Shown here in pieces: positions 47,743 through 57,267 of a stretch of 64,000 nt of DNA. The notes below the pieces were generated by a model. That model was not told where the DNA came from, made no database searches, and saw only the letters and a program-made list of their open reading frames with translations. Position 1 is the first letter of the stretch. Each line of letters opens with the position of its first letter. This DNA is from Hylemonella gracilis (lineage in GTDB: Bacteria > Pseudomonadota > Gammaproteobacteria > Burkholderiales > Burkholderiaceae_C): NCBI RefSeq assembly GCF_004328645.1, contig NZ_CP031395.1, positions 1,141,501-1,205,500 of the forward strand, given 5' to 3'. Position numbers and translations under genes: made by a program.

Positions 47743-48834
47743 TCATTTCTGGGTTACCACGCCCTTGACGAACCAGTCCATCTTCCAGAGGTCGCCGTCG
47801 GACAGCACTTGGCCAGCGGCCACGCGCTGCTTGCCGTCGCGGTCGAGCAAAGGGCCGGCGTAGATCTGCTTGCCCTTGAGCAGCGCGTCACGCTCGGCCA
47901 GGATCAGCTTGGCCTTGTCGGCGGGCACGGCGGGGCCGAAGCCGGCAATGTCGGTGCCACCGTCCTTGAGCGGGATGAAGGCGCCATAGGGCGCCGGCTT
48001 CCAGCCGCCGGCGATGATCTTCTTGAGCTCGGTGACCAGGAACTTGTCCCACACCCAGACCGAGGAGCACAGCGTGGCCTTGGGGGCGAACTGGCGCAGG
48101 TCGCGGTGGTGGCCGGTGCCATAGACACCGCGCTCTTGGGCGACGATCTGCGGCGTGGGCGAATCCACGTGCTGGCCGATCACGTCGGCGCCCTGGTCGA
48201 TCAGGGCCGAGGCGGCGGCGCGCTCCTTGACCGGGTCGTTCCAGGTGCCGGTGTAGATCACGTTGACCGTGGCGTTGGGGTTCATCTTCTGCGCACCCAG
48301 GGCGAAGGCGTTGATGGTCCAGTTCACCACGCCAAAGGGATTGGCCGCGACGAAGCCCAGCTTGCCCGTTTTGGAGGTCGCACCGGCGGCCATGCCACAC
48401 AGGTACTGGCTTTCATAGGTGCGGCCGTAGAAGGATTCAAGGTTGGGCCCATTGGTGGTGCCCGAGGCGTTCAGAAAGGCCACCTTGGGGTACTTGGCCG
48501 CCAAGTCCTTGAAGGCATCGGAATGGCCGAAGGCGGTGCCGATCACGATGTTTGCGCCGCGCGAGATGAAGCGTTCGGCTGCGGGCTTGATGACGGAGGC
48601 GTCCTCGGTGATGTTCTCGACGAAGTTGATCTTCATGCCGAGTTCCTTCTCGATCTTGACGCGGGCCTCGTCGAAGGCCTGGGTCCAGCCACCATCGTTT
48701 TTTGGCCCGTAGTACAGCATCGCGATGGACGGCTTGCCCGGCAGGGTGTAGCCGTCGGCGGCGGGGGCTGGTGTGATGGATGCGGCGGCGACCGCGAGGC
48801 TCACCGCGGCGATGGAAAACAGCTTGAGCAACAT
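47743..48834 (-). CDS. BMP family ABC transporter substrate-binding protein
   Basis: Periplasmic lipoprotein/Bmp-fold binding protein. It has a signal peptide (LLKLFSIAAVSLAVAAASI, then PAPAADGY), KPSIAMLYYGPKNDGGWTQA at the mature start (Bmp fold), and VYTGTWNDPVKERAAA in the C-terminal lobe, matching families that bind nucleosides or purine-like compounds. The ATG at 48834 has AAAGG just upstream; the frame extends to 48918 without support. It has no clear lipobox cysteine, so it is probably soluble. Feeds the double ATPase and two permeases downstream. Confidence 0.9.
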   Translation of the reverse strand: MLLKLFSIAAVSLAVAAASITPAPAADGYTLPGKPSIAMLYYGPKNDGGWTQAFDEARVKIEKELGMKINFVENITEDASVIKPAAERFISRGANIVIGTAFGHSDAFKDLAAKYPKVAFLNASGTTNGPNLESFYGRTYESQYLCGMAAGATSKTGKLGFVAANPFGVVNWTINAFALGAQKMNPNATVNVIYTGTWNDPVKERAAASALIDQGADVIGQHVDSPTPQIVAQERGVYGTGHHRDLRQFAPKATLCSSVWVWDKFLVTELKKIIAGGWKPAPYGAFIPLKDGGTDIAGFGPAVPADKAKLILAERDALLKGKQIYAGPLLDRDGKQRVAAGQVLSDGDLWKMDWFVKGVVTQK

Positions 48835-48914
48835 GGGAAGGCCTTTCTGATCAGGGGCGGGAGGAGGAATACGGGTTGAGAGGCTGTGGTGAGAGCAGGG
48901 CCTTGTGCTGGCTC

Positions 48915-49301
48915 TCACATCATGAAGTTGATGCGAAACACATTGCCCTCGGGGTCGAGCAGCACCGACTGGTACCAGTTGTAGTACGTGACGTAGGGTG
49001 GCTTGATCAGCGTGGCGCCGGCCTCGATGGCGAGTGGCACCAGGCGGTCCACTTCCTCCTTGCCGTCGACGTCGATGTTGAGCAGGAACTTCACGCCGCG
49101 CGTATCGGAGAACTCCGAGAGCTGCAGCAGTTCGTAAGCGTCCAGTGCGTTGAAGCCCAGGCTGGACTTGCCGGTGTCCAGCCCGCGGAAGATGGGCGAG
49201 CGGATGGATTCGATTTCAGGGAAGCCGAATACCCGCTGGTAAAAGCCCGACAGGGCCACCACGTCCTTGGCAAACACGTTCACGTAAGAGAGATGTGCCA
49301 T
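48915..49301 (-). CDS. VOC family (glyoxalase-like) protein
   Basis: Small VOC-fold protein of 128 residues with two beta-alpha-beta-beta-beta modules. It starts LSYVNVFAKDVVALSGFYQRVFGF and ends SVLLDPEGNVFRINF, matching the glyoxalase/bleomycin-resistance pattern with a C-terminal Glu-x-N region. It sits between the dioxygenase and the binding-protein genes in the same operon. Possible role: isomerisation or ring cleavage of an oxidised pyrimidine, but the metal ligands do not match a known enzyme strongly. Confidence 0.82.
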   Translation of the reverse strand: MAHLSYVNVFAKDVVALSGFYQRVFGFPEIESIRSPIFRGLDTGKSSLGFNALDAYELLQLSEFSDTRGVKFLLNIDVDGKEEVDRLVPLAIEAGATLIKPPYVTYYNWYQSVLLDPEGNVFRINFMM

Positions 49302-49315
49302 GGTCGCCACTCTGC

Positions 49316-50323
49316 TCAGGCCGTGACCTTGGTGCCGCCGAAGGTCGTCTGCTTGACGAACTTGGAGGTCAGGTGGTCGCCCGAGCTGATCGGCGCATGC
49401 TTCGGAGTCTCGCCCGGAGCCAGGCACACGGGCAGGCATTCGATCATGGCGTCGTAGTTGGGCTGGTGGAAGAACACCAGGGACTGGCGGCGCGTGTTCT
49501 TCATCGCGTCGTCGAAGGGCGGGTTGACCACGCGGTGCAGCGTGGACGTCCACTGGTCGTTGGTCCATTGCATCATCAGGTCACCAATGTTGACCGCGAA
49601 GGCATCGGGCATGTGCGGCACGTCCACCCATTGGCCGGCCTTGTTGAACACCTGCAGGCCCGGGCCGTCGGGCCGCACGATGGTCAGGCTGCCGTAGTCG
49701 CTGTGAGCGCCGGCGCGCATCTGGCCGGGCAGGGGCGGTTCGGTCTGCGCGGGGTAGCTCAGCACGCGGAACATGCTGATGTGCTCGTTGATCTTGTCGT
49801 CGAAGTAGGTCTCGGGCAGGCCGAGTCCGAGCGCGAACATGCACATCAGCGAGCGTGACAGCGCGCTCATGGCCTCGAAGTAAGCGGTGTAGGCCTCGCG
49901 GAAGTCAGGCAGCCCTTCGGGCCACAGATTGGGCTCGAAATGCGCGCCAGCGGCCGGGCCACGGTGGTAGTCGTCTTGCGGGACGTTGCTGGGGCCGATG
50001 GAGAAGGATTCCTTGAGGTCACCGGGCGCCGCTTCCTCGAGGCTGTACGACAGGCCTTCCTCGCCCACGGCACTGTAGCCACGCACCGCGTCGTCCCGGG
50101 GGCGATCCACCTTGCGTTTTTCGGCCAGAGGCAGCGCGAAGAAGCGGCGCGAGGCCTCGGACACGCGTTGGATCAGCGCCGGGTCGATCTGATGGTGGGT
50201 GATGACCAGGAAACCGATGCCCCGGCAGGCTTCGTCGACGGCGCGTGCCACCGCAGCCTTCCCTTCGGGCGTGCCCGTGAACCAGGGTTGAAGATCGATG
50301 ACGGGAACATTCAGCACGGACAT
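49316..50323 (-). CDS. Isopenicillin N synthase-like Fe(II)/2-oxoglutarate-type dioxygenase
   Basis: Non-heme iron oxygenase of the IPNS-like family, 335 residues. The iron ligands are visible: His207 and Asp209 in AHSDYGS, His263 in TLHRVVNPP, and the 2-oxoglutarate contacts Arg279-x-Ser281 in RRQSLVFFHQP. The N-terminal DIOX_N region (VPVIDLQPWF) is also present. It heads the seven-gene operon divergent from the RutR-like regulator. Since fungal thymine-7-hydroxylase belongs to the same family, oxidation of a pyrimidine is an attractive but unproven idea. Confidence 0.9.
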   Translation of the reverse strand: MSVLNVPVIDLQPWFTGTPEGKAAVARAVDEACRGIGFLVITHHQIDPALIQRVSEASRRFFALPLAEKRKVDRPRDDAVRGYSAVGEEGLSYSLEEAAPGDLKESFSIGPSNVPQDDYHRGPAAGAHFEPNLWPEGLPDFREAYTAYFEAMSALSRSLMCMFALGLGLPETYFDDKINEHISMFRVLSYPAQTEPPLPGQMRAGAHSDYGSLTIVRPDGPGLQVFNKAGQWVDVPHMPDAFAVNIGDLMMQWTNDQWTSTLHRVVNPPFDDAMKNTRRQSLVFFHQPNYDAMIECLPVCLAPGETPKHAPISSGDHLTSKFVKQTTFGGTKVTA

Positions 50324-50382
50324 GACGGGCTCCAATGAGGCGCGCGGACGGACATGGAGGTCTTGCAACGTCCATGCCAACT

Positions 50383-50400
50383 TTGGACCAGTTGGACAAA
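50383..50400. promoter_or_regulatory. RutR-box-like operator (importer operon and rutR)
   Basis: TTGGACCAGTTGGACAAA matches the RutR palindrome TTGACCA-nn-TGGTCAA in form (TTGGACCA-GT-TGGACAA) and shares twelve of eighteen positions with the site before rutA. It sits 60 bp from the dioxygenase start and 142 bp from the rutR start, in the shared upstream region. Confidence 0.6.
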
Positions 50401-50403
50401 TAT

Positions 50404-50457
50404 GCCGGACAGTCCGGCGCGCTGGGCTGGTGCGCCTGCGCGCTGCGCTGGTGCACC
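50404..50457. repeat. Palindrome and 18-bp tandem copy next to the RutR site
   Basis: GCCGGAC-A-GTCCGGC (50404-50418) is a perfect 7-bp inverted repeat. It is followed by two near copies of an 18-base unit (GCGCTGGGCTGGTGCGCC at 50419-50436 and GCGCTGCGCTGGTGCACC at 50440-50457), two mismatches apart and offset by 21 bp. Purpose unknown. Confidence 0.4.
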
Positions 50458-50541
50458 AGGCCCGCACGCTTCATGCATGATGCGAGCAGATGCCGAAGGT
50501 GGTTCGCCGCCGTCGCCGCGCCAACTCCAAGCACCGCCCAC

Positions 50542-51291
50542 ATGCCCTCGCCCCCTGTCCGCAAGCCCGTCCGATCCCCGTCGCTCGCGTCACGCGGGAC
50601 CCCGGCGAAGCAGCCAGCGCCCAAGCGCGTGGCGGTGCCCGGCAGCCGGCGGCTGCGGCAGATCGAGGACAAGCGCAGCGCCATCCTGGGCGCGGCGCTG
50701 GGGCTGTTTTCCCGTTACGGCCTGCATGGCACGACGGTGGATCAGGTGGCGGCGCGCGCGGGCGTGTCCAAGAGCAACCTGCTCTACCACTTCGCCAACA
50801 AGGAAGAGTTGTACGTCTCGGTGCTGCGCGACCTGCTGGCGGTCTGGTTGGAGCCGCTGCGCAGTTTCACGGTGGAGCAGGACCCGCGCGAGGCCATTGC
50901 GGCCTACATTCGCCGCAAACTCGTGATCTCACGCGACCGGCCCGATGCCTCGCGCCTGTTCTGCCTGGAAATGATCCAGGGCGCGCCCCTGCTGCGCGAT
51001 GAGTTGGCGCGCGAGTTGCGCGACCTGGTGGCGGCCAAGTCCGAGGTGATCCGGGCCTGGGTCGCGGCGGGCAGGCTGGCGCCGGTGGAGCCGCACCATC
51101 TGGTGTTCGCCCTATGGGCGCTGACCCAGCACTACGCCGACTTCGCGGTCCAGGTGCAGGCCATCACGGGCCAGACCCTGGACAACCCCGAATTTTTCGA
51201 GCAGGCCGTGGACAATGTGCAGCGCCTGGTGCTGGAAGGCATTGTCGTTGCGCGGCGCGGCGACCCGTCTTCAACCGAAGCGGGCCGGTGA
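50542..51291 (+). CDS. rutR: RutR-like TetR family regulator
   Basis: TetR-family repressor/activator of 249 residues. The helix-turn-helix is TTVDQVAARAGVSKSNLLYH, and the ligand domain shows the LFCLEMIQGAPLL and VAAGRLAPVEPHHLVFALWA segments conserved in E. coli RutR, which binds uracil or thymine. The start at 50542 gives about 35 extra basic residues before the DNA-binding domain; the frame is open further upstream with no ribosome site. Its last 21 bases overlap the convergent dehydrogenase gene. Probably controls both the importer operon and rutABCDEF. Confidence 0.88.
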   Translation: MPSPPVRKPVRSPSLASRGTPAKQPAPKRVAVPGSRRLRQIEDKRSAILGAALGLFSRYGLHGTTVDQVAARAGVSKSNLLYHFANKEELYVSVLRDLLAVWLEPLRSFTVEQDPREAIAAYIRRKLVISRDRPDASRLFCLEMIQGAPLLRDELARELRDLVAAKSEVIRAWVAAGRLAPVEPHHLVFALWALTQHYADFAVQVQAITGQTLDNPEFFEQAVDNVQRLVLEGIVVARRGDPSSTEAGR

Positions 51292-52512
51292 GTAGGGTTG
51301 CGGGTCAATCCACGGCGTGTCGCCATCCACCATCTCGGCCAGCAGCCGGCCGCTGATGGGGCCCAAGGTGAAGCCTTGGTGCGCGTGGCCGAAGTTGAAC
51401 CACAGACTGCGGTGCCGGGGCGCAGGGCCGATCACCGGTTTCATGTCCGGCAGACAGGGCCGCGCGCCGCGCCAGGGTTGTGCCTCCACCGGCGTGGGCA
51501 GGTCCAGTAGTTCGCGCGCGGCGGCCTCGGCCCGCGCCAGTTGCCAGGGCGTGGATGGCGCGTCGCGGTGCGCGAACTCCGCGCCCGTGGTGATGCGAAC
51601 TCCGCGCTTCATCGGTGCGATGACCAGGCCGCGGTCCGCATCGAGCAGCGCGCGTGTGGGGCCCGCGGTGCCCGTGTAGTGACGGTGATAGCCGCGCTTG
51701 ACGAACAGTGGCAAGCGGTAGCCCAGCGGGCGCAGCAGCGTGTCGGCCCAGGGGCCCAGGGCGACGACCGTGTGTTCGGCCTCGATCATGCCGTCATCGG
51801 CGCGGACCGACCAGCCGGTGGCGCCCTGCCGCAGCGAGGCGGCGTCGCCGCGTGCGATGCGGCCGCCTCGGCTTTGGAACAGCGCCGCGTAGCGAGCGAC
51901 CAGCTCACCCGGATCGTTCACGCTCCAGGGGTCGAGCCAGTCGATGGCACCGGCCAGGCGCCGTTGCAGCGCGGGTTCGGCCCGCGCCAGTTCGTCGGGC
52001 GTGAGCGCCGCGTGACGCAGCCCATGCTCAGGGGCGACGCGCGCGGCCGTGCGCAGCGCCGCGTCCAGACTGGCCGGGTCGCGAAAGACCCAGCGGTAGC
52101 CTTCACGCCGCACCAAATCGTTCGCGCCGGCGGCCTCGATCAGCGGCGCATGTTCGGCGATGGCCTGGTCGGAAAGGCGGCCATAGGCCTGGGCAATGGC
52201 TGGGTAGCGCGCGGGTGCCGAGTTGTGCCAGTAACGGGTTAACGATCCGGCGATGGCTGGCAGCGCGGAGAAGTGGTAGTTCACGTCGCCACCGCACTTG
52301 AAGGCGGCACGCAGCAATTTACTCAGTTCGCGCGGAAACGGATAGGGTTCCACGGCCTCGCACTGGATGATGCCGGCGTTGCCATACGATGTTTCTTCGC
52401 CTGGACCACGGCGGTCCATCAGCACGACGTCGTGCCCGCGCTGCCGCAGGTGCAGTGCGGTGCAGGTGCCCACCATGCCAGCACCCAGGACGATGACGGT
52501 GGTCGGGTTCAT
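51271..52512 (-). CDS. D-amino acid dehydrogenase-like FAD oxidoreductase
   Basis: DadA-family FAD protein. It has the N-terminal Rossmann motif IVLGAGMVGTCTALHL and the C-terminal FAD region LWFNFGHAHQGFTLGP, and YGNAGIIQ in the DadA-conserved position. Length 413 residues is typical. Start at 52512 precedes the Rossmann fold by three residues. It lies 170 bp after rutF in the same direction and ends overlapping rutR. Its place in the locus suggests it processes an amino acid such as beta-alanine-derived product, but that is only inference. Confidence 0.85.
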   Translation of the reverse strand: MNPTTVIVLGAGMVGTCTALHLRQRGHDVVLMDRRGPGEETSYGNAGIIQCEAVEPYPFPRELSKLLRAAFKCGGDVNYHFSALPAIAGSLTRYWHNSAPARYPAIAQAYGRLSDQAIAEHAPLIEAAGANDLVRREGYRWVFRDPASLDAALRTAARVAPEHGLRHAALTPDELARAEPALQRRLAGAIDWLDPWSVNDPGELVARYAALFQSRGGRIARGDAASLRQGATGWSVRADDGMIEAEHTVVALGPWADTLLRPLGYRLPLFVKRGYHRHYTGTAGPTRALLDADRGLVIAPMKRGVRITTGAEFAHRDAPSTPWQLARAEAAARELLDLPTPVEAQPWRGARPCLPDMKPVIGPAPRHRSLWFNFGHAHQGFTLGPISGRLLAEMVDGDTPWIDPQPYSPARFG

Positions 52513-52682
52513 GCCAGGATGGGCGCGCGTGAGCGCGCGGAAAAGTGGGCCATGTCGTGGAGGTTCGGATGAACGGGGGCTCGCGGGGGAGGGTTCCCTT
52601 GGGGCGTTCACCGCGAGGCGGAAATCATCGCATTCTGCCTCGCGATGGCCGCAAGGCATTGAAGGCCCGAGGCGCAAGACGC

Positions 52683-53198
52683 TCAGGGCACGGCATGCAC
52701 CGCGCCGAGCGCGTGGTAGCCGCGGTCGAAGTAGACCAGCCCCTGCGCCCTGTCGCCCATCGCCAGCGCCAGCACTTCGCAGATCAGCACGTCATGGGTG
52801 CCCACCGCATGGCGCTGGACCACCCGGCAGTCGAAGGAGGCCGCCGCGCCGTCGAGAACGGGGACGCCCGAGGCCAGTGTGTTCCAACGGCCTTGCGCGA
52901 AACGTGCCTCGCTGGGCGTCTTGCCGCCGAACAGCGTCGACAGCGCCTGCTGTTCGGCATCCAGCACGTTTACGCACAGCACCCCGTTGCCCAGGAAGGC
53001 CGGATAGACCGAGGCCGCGCGGTTCAGGCAGACCAGCAGCGTGGGCGGTTCGTCGCTGACGCTGCAGACGGCGGAAGCCGTGAAACCGGCGCGTCCGGCC
53101 GGCCCGTCGGTGGTGATGATGGTGACCGCCGCGCCCAGCCGCGCCATGGCATCGCGGTAGTCGGCGCGGGTGACGGGAGTCGTGGCGATGGCGGGCAT
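52683..53198 (-). CDS. rutF: RutF flavin reductase
   Basis: Flavin:NADH reductase that supplies reduced flavin to the RutA monooxygenase. The sequence shows [28 protein letters not shown] and [13 protein letters not shown], typical of the short-chain flavin reductase family. The start at 53198 is inferred from homology, 19 bp after the rutE stop. Length 171 residues. It is the last of the contiguous rut genes. Confidence 0.93.
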   Translation of the reverse strand: MPAIATTPVTRADYRDAMARLGAAVTIITTDGPAGRAGFTASAVCSVSDEPPTLLVCLNRAASVYPAFLGNGVLCVNVLDAEQQALSTLFGGKTPSEARFAQGRWNTLASGVPVLDGAAASFDCRVVQRHAVGTHDVLICEVLALAMGDRAQGLVYFDRGYHALGAVHAVP

Positions 53199-53217
53199 GA
53201 GGACGGGCTCCGGGGAC

Positions 53218-53808
53218 TCAGGCCAGGCGGCAGGCTTCGTCGAACGGCAGGCGGGGAAGCCGTTCGCGCAGATGGCTGGCGTCGCCATGGCCAAGGTTGA
53301 TCAGCAGGTTGGTGGTCCAGGGGGTGCCGGCGAAGAAGGCGGCATCCACCTTGGCTTTGTCGAAGCCGGACATGGGGCCCACGTCCAGCCCCAGCGCGCG
53401 GGCCGCGAGGATCAGGTAGGCCGCCTGTAGGCTGCTGTTGCGGAAGGCGGTTTCGTGCGCGGCTGCGGGGCTGCCGGTGAACCAGCTGCGGGCATCGACA
53501 TGCGGAAACAGCCGGGGCAGGGCCTCGTAAAAGGCCGTGTCCCAGGCCACGATCACGGTGACGGGTGCGCTCAGAGTCTTGTCCAGGTTGCCCTTGGACA
53601 GCGCGGGTGCCAGGCGTTGCTTGCCTTCCGGCGTGCGTACGAAGACGAAGCGCCCAGGCGAGCAGTTGGCCGAGGTGGGTGCCAGGCAGGTCAGGTCGTA
53701 GAGACGGCGCAGCAGATCGTCCGACACGGCTTCGTCGGCCCAGTGGTTGTGCGTGCGGGCTTCGGTGTACAGGGCGGCCAGTGCGGTGGCGTCCAGGGGT
53801 GGTCGCAT
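53218..53808 (-). CDS. rutE: RutE malonic semialdehyde reductase (nitroreductase family)
   Basis: Nitroreductase-fold FMN enzyme of 196 residues. It shows [40 protein letters not shown] and [16 protein letters not shown], all close to the E. coli RutE pattern. It reduces malonic semialdehyde to 3-hydroxypropionate at the end of the Rut path. It starts 6 bp after rutD. Confidence 0.93.
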   Translation of the reverse strand: MRPPLDATALAALYTEARTHNHWADEAVSDDLLRRLYDLTCLAPTSANCSPGRFVFVRTPEGKQRLAPALSKGNLDKTLSAPVTVIVAWDTAFYEALPRLFPHVDARSWFTGSPAAAHETAFRNSSLQAAYLILAARALGLDVGPMSGFDKAKVDAAFFAGTPWTTNLLINLGHGDASHLRERLPRLPFDEACRLA

Positions 53809-53814
53809 ATCGGT

Positions 53815-54615
53815 TCAGGCTTGGGGGGGATGGGGTTGCTGCGCCAGGAAGGCGAGCAGGCTGGCGTTGAAGGTCTCGGCCTGGGTCACGCTGTGGGCAT
53901 GGCCGCCATGGGGCAGGGTGTGCAACTGGGCCTGGGGCAGGTTCGCCGCGAGGTGGCGCGAACAGGTCCAGGGCACCAGCGCGTCGTCCTGCGTGGCGCT
54001 GATCCAGACCGGGAGATCGACGCCGGGCAAGGCCGCGTCACAATCGAAGGCGCGCAGCGCGGCGATGCGCTGGCGCATGGTGGTCTCGCCGGGAAAATGC
54101 GCGATGGCGTGTTCCACCTCTGACTCCACGCGCTCCGGGTGTTCGGCGCACCAGGCCGCCGGGTAAAGGAAGATCGGTTGCGCTTCGCAGTAGGCGCGCG
54201 CGCCGCCGGCGGCCAGCAGCGCCAAGCGTGCCTCGAAGCAGCGAGCCGAATGCGGATTGGGCTGGGACCAGGCGTTCACCAGCCCCAGGCTGGCCACGCG
54301 GGCTGGCGCGTCCAACGCGAGCTGCAGGCCCACCAGACCGCCCAGTGCATGGCCCACGAGGTGGCAGCTTGGTGTGTGGGTGGCGTCCAGCAGCTCAAGC
54401 ACGTCCTGCGCCATGTGGGCGATGCGGTAGGGCTCGGGCAATATGCCGCCGCTGCGGCCGGTGCCGCGCTGGTCGTAGGTGATCACGCGCCAGCCGGCAC
54501 CCAGCAGCGCGTCGAGTTGCGGGCGCCAGAAGGCGGCCGCGCCGCCCAGGCCCGAGGACAGCAGCACCGTGGGCCCGTTGGCGGGCCCGAGCACCTCGTG
54601 CATCAGCACCGGCAT
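53815..54615 (-). CDS. rutD: RutD alpha/beta-hydrolase (aminoacrylate hydrolase)
   Basis: Alpha/beta-fold protein of 266 residues. The nucleophile-elbow position reads VGHALGGLVG, with Ala instead of Ser, exactly as in E. coli RutD, so it is probably not a classical serine hydrolase. FLYPAAWCAEHPERVE, AHFPGE and LPHGGHAHSVTQAETFNA are shared with RutD. It speeds the spontaneous hydrolysis of 3-aminoacrylate. The start at 54615 is 5 bp after rutC. Confidence 0.93.
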   Translation of the reverse strand: MPVLMHEVLGPANGPTVLLSSGLGGAAAFWRPQLDALLGAGWRVITYDQRGTGRSGGILPEPYRIAHMAQDVLELLDATHTPSCHLVGHALGGLVGLQLALDAPARVASLGLVNAWSQPNPHSARCFEARLALLAAGGARAYCEAQPIFLYPAAWCAEHPERVESEVEHAIAHFPGETTMRQRIAALRAFDCDAALPGVDLPVWISATQDDALVPWTCSRHLAANLPQAQLHTLPHGGHAHSVTQAETFNASLLAFLAQQPHPPQA

Positions 54616-54620
54616 CGCGT

Positions 54621-55013
54621 TCAGGCCTTCTTGCCGATGTGGGCGATGGTGGCGATTTCCACCAGCGCGTCGGGCTTGACCAGGCCGCACTGGATGCAGA
54701 AGCGCGCCGGCTTGCTGCCCGGGAAGAACTCGGCATAGACCGCGTTGATCTTGGCGTAGTTGGCCCAGTCGGTGATGAAGATGTGGTTCATGGTGACGTC
54801 GGCCATGGTGCCGCCGGCGGCTTGCACCACACCCTGGATGGTGTTGAGCACGTGGCGGGTCTGGGCGGCGGCGTCACCGACGTGGACGACGTTGTTGTCC
54901 TTGTCGAAGGGCAGCGTGCCCGAGACGTAGAGCACGCCGTCGGCCAGGGTGCCGGGCACATAGGGGGCGAGCGGCACGCCGGTGCCGGGCGGGATGATGG
55001 CGGTTTGAGGCAT
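54621..55013 (-). CDS. rutC: RutC (YjgF/RidA family aminoacrylate deaminase)
   Basis: Trimeric YjgF/RidA-fold protein of 130 residues. The opening [27 protein letters not shown], the [22 protein letters not shown] helix, and the active-site-type ending [23 protein letters not shown] identify RutC. It is the peracid or aminoacrylate step of the pyrimidine path. Spacing to rutB is 44 bp. Confidence 0.94.
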   Translation of the reverse strand: MPQTAIIPPGTGVPLAPYVPGTLADGVLYVSGTLPFDKDNNVVHVGDAAAQTRHVLNTIQGVVQAAGGTMADVTMNHIFITDWANYAKINAVYAEFFPGSKPARFCIQCGLVKPDALVEIATIAHIGKKA

Positions 55014-55057
55014 GGGGTTCTCCAGTCGGGAGTGAACGGGGTGAGGGGAAGGATCAA

Positions 55058-55807
<750 letters not shown>

Positions 55808-55818
55808 GTTCGCGCTCC

Positions 55819-56937
55819 TCAGGCGGCGAGCGCCTCGGCCTTCACGCGTGAGGGCACCGGGCTGTCGACATGGGTGCGGGTCTTCATCAGCGGCTGGATG
55901 TGTTCGCCGAAGGCGTGCACGCCGGCCACGAAATCGTCGAAGGTCAGCAGCACGCCTTCGGTGCCCGGCACCTCGGCCATCTCGTCCAGCATGCGCGCCA
56001 CGCTGGCGTAGGAGCCGACCAGGGTACCCATGTTGATGTTGACCGCCGAGGGCGTCGTGGGGTCGGTCATCTGGCGCACATTGGTGTCGCCGCCGGACTT
56101 GGTGTCGGCCGCACCCTGTTGCGCCATCCAGGCCACGGCCTCGTGATCGATGCCCGCCTTGTAGTGTTCCCATTTGGCGAAGGCAGCTTCGTCGGTGTCG
56201 TCGGCGATGACCATCATCAGCACGTAGGTCGTGACCTCGCGCCCGGTCTGGGCCGTGGCCTCAATCAACTTGTCGGCCGCGGGCTTGAAGGCGGTGGGGG
56301 TGTTGATGCCCTTGCCGAAGCAGAAGTTGTAGTCGGCGTATTGGGCCGAGAAGGCCATGCCGGCGTCGCTCTGGCCCGCGCAGATCACCTTCATGGGCGC
56401 CTGCGGTTGGGGGCTGAGACGACAGTCGTCCATCTTGAAATGCGTGCCCTTGAAGTCGGAATGGCCGGTCTCCCAGAGCTGGCGCAGTACCTGGATGTAT
56501 TCCGAGAGGTACTGGTAGCGGGTGGAGAAGAACTGGTCGCCGGGCCACATGCCCATCTGCGAATACTCGGGGCGTTGCCAGCCGGTCACGAGGTTGAGGC
56601 CGAAGCGCCCGTTGGAGATGGAGTCGATGGTGGAGGCCATGCGCGCGACGATGGCCGGTGGCATGACCAGAGAGGCCGCGGTGGCGAAGAGCTTGATCTT
56701 GTGGGTCACGGCGGCCAGGCCGGCCATGAGGGTGAAGGTTTCCAGGTTGTGGTCCCAGAACTCGGTCTTGCCGCCGAAACCGCGCAGCTTGATCATGGAC
56801 AGCGCGAAATCCATGCCGTAGCGCTCGGCTTCCTGGGTGATCTGCTTGTTCAGCTCGAACGTGGGCTTGTACTGCGGCGCGTTTTCCGACAGCAGCCAGC
56901 CGTTGTTGCCGATGGGGATGAAGACGCCGACATTCAT
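55819..56937 (-). CDS. rutA: RutA pyrimidine monooxygenase
   Basis: Flavin-dependent luciferase-family oxygenase that opens the pyrimidine ring of uracil or thymine. The N-terminus [20 protein letters not shown] and [21 protein letters not shown] are RutA-specific, and [15 protein letters not shown] follows. The length of 372 residues is normal and all parts look intact. It is the first gene of rutABCDEF, with a RutR-type box 134 bp upstream. Confidence 0.95.
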   Translation of the reverse strand: MNVGVFIPIGNNGWLLSENAPQYKPTFELNKQITQEAERYGMDFALSMIKLRGFGGKTEFWDHNLETFTLMAGLAAVTHKIKLFATAASLVMPPAIVARMASTIDSISNGRFGLNLVTGWQRPEYSQMGMWPGDQFFSTRYQYLSEYIQVLRQLWETGHSDFKGTHFKMDDCRLSPQPQAPMKVICAGQSDAGMAFSAQYADYNFCFGKGINTPTAFKPAADKLIEATAQTGREVTTYVLMMVIADDTDEAAFAKWEHYKAGIDHEAVAWMAQQGAADTKSGGDTNVRQMTDPTTPSAVNINMGTLVGSYASVARMLDEMAEVPGTEGVLLTFDDFVAGVHAFGEHIQPLMKTRTHVDSPVPSRVKAEALAA

Positions 56938-57032
56938 GGCTTGCCTCGCGGTGGTGGGGAGTCTGGGGCCCAGCCCCAGGCGGGCAGGCCGACGAGACCC
57001 ATGTAGCAGATACCGTGCCACCTGAAAAACTA

Positions 57033-57061
57033 TTTATATTCAATGACTTAGTGATGATGAA
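57033..57061 (-). promoter_or_regulatory. Candidate rutA promoter
   Basis: On the minus strand, TTCATC and TATAAA are 17 bp apart in an unusually AT-rich patch, 95-124 bp upstream of rutA. Assigned from pattern and context only. Confidence 0.4.
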
Positions 57062-57070
57062 CGAGGTATT

Positions 57071-57088
57071 TTTGACCAAATGGTTCAA
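57071..57088. promoter_or_regulatory. RutR-box-like operator upstream of rutA
   Basis: TTTGACCAAATGGTTCAA contains TTGACCA-AA-TGG(T)TCAA, nearly the E. coli RutR box TTGACCA-nn-TGGTCAA with one extra T in the right arm. It lies 10 bp upstream of the candidate -35 and 134 bp from the rutA start. Confidence 0.7.
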
Positions 57089-57267
57089 AGTGATGCGTGG
57101 CGTTTCCAAGTGACGACGGAATTGGTGCGCCGGTGCCCAGCGGCGGTGCGACGGGCCGGGGTGGTCATAGCGCGGGCGACGGGACGTGCGCGTGGGGCGG
57201 CTCTGCGGATCGGCGGGGGTGAAGGGTCGGTCGGGAATCACACGGATAATCCCTGGCCACAGCCACC

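Larger units (their letters stand above)
56938..57267. other. 330-bp rutA-ruvB intergenic region
   Basis: This gap holds no gene. It includes an AT-rich stretch (57020-57090) with a candidate minus-strand promoter, TTCATC (57061-57056), 17 bp, TATAAA (57038-57033), and the RutR-like box just upstream of the -35. The rest, towards ruvB, is GC-rich with no recognised signals apart from presumed ruvB promoter elements. Confidence 0.6.

Noticed and set aside
49302..49568. N-terminal extension of the VOC protein to 217 residues
   Set aside because: The added residues overlap the dioxygenase gene and do not belong to the VOC fold, which begins at the ATG at 49301.
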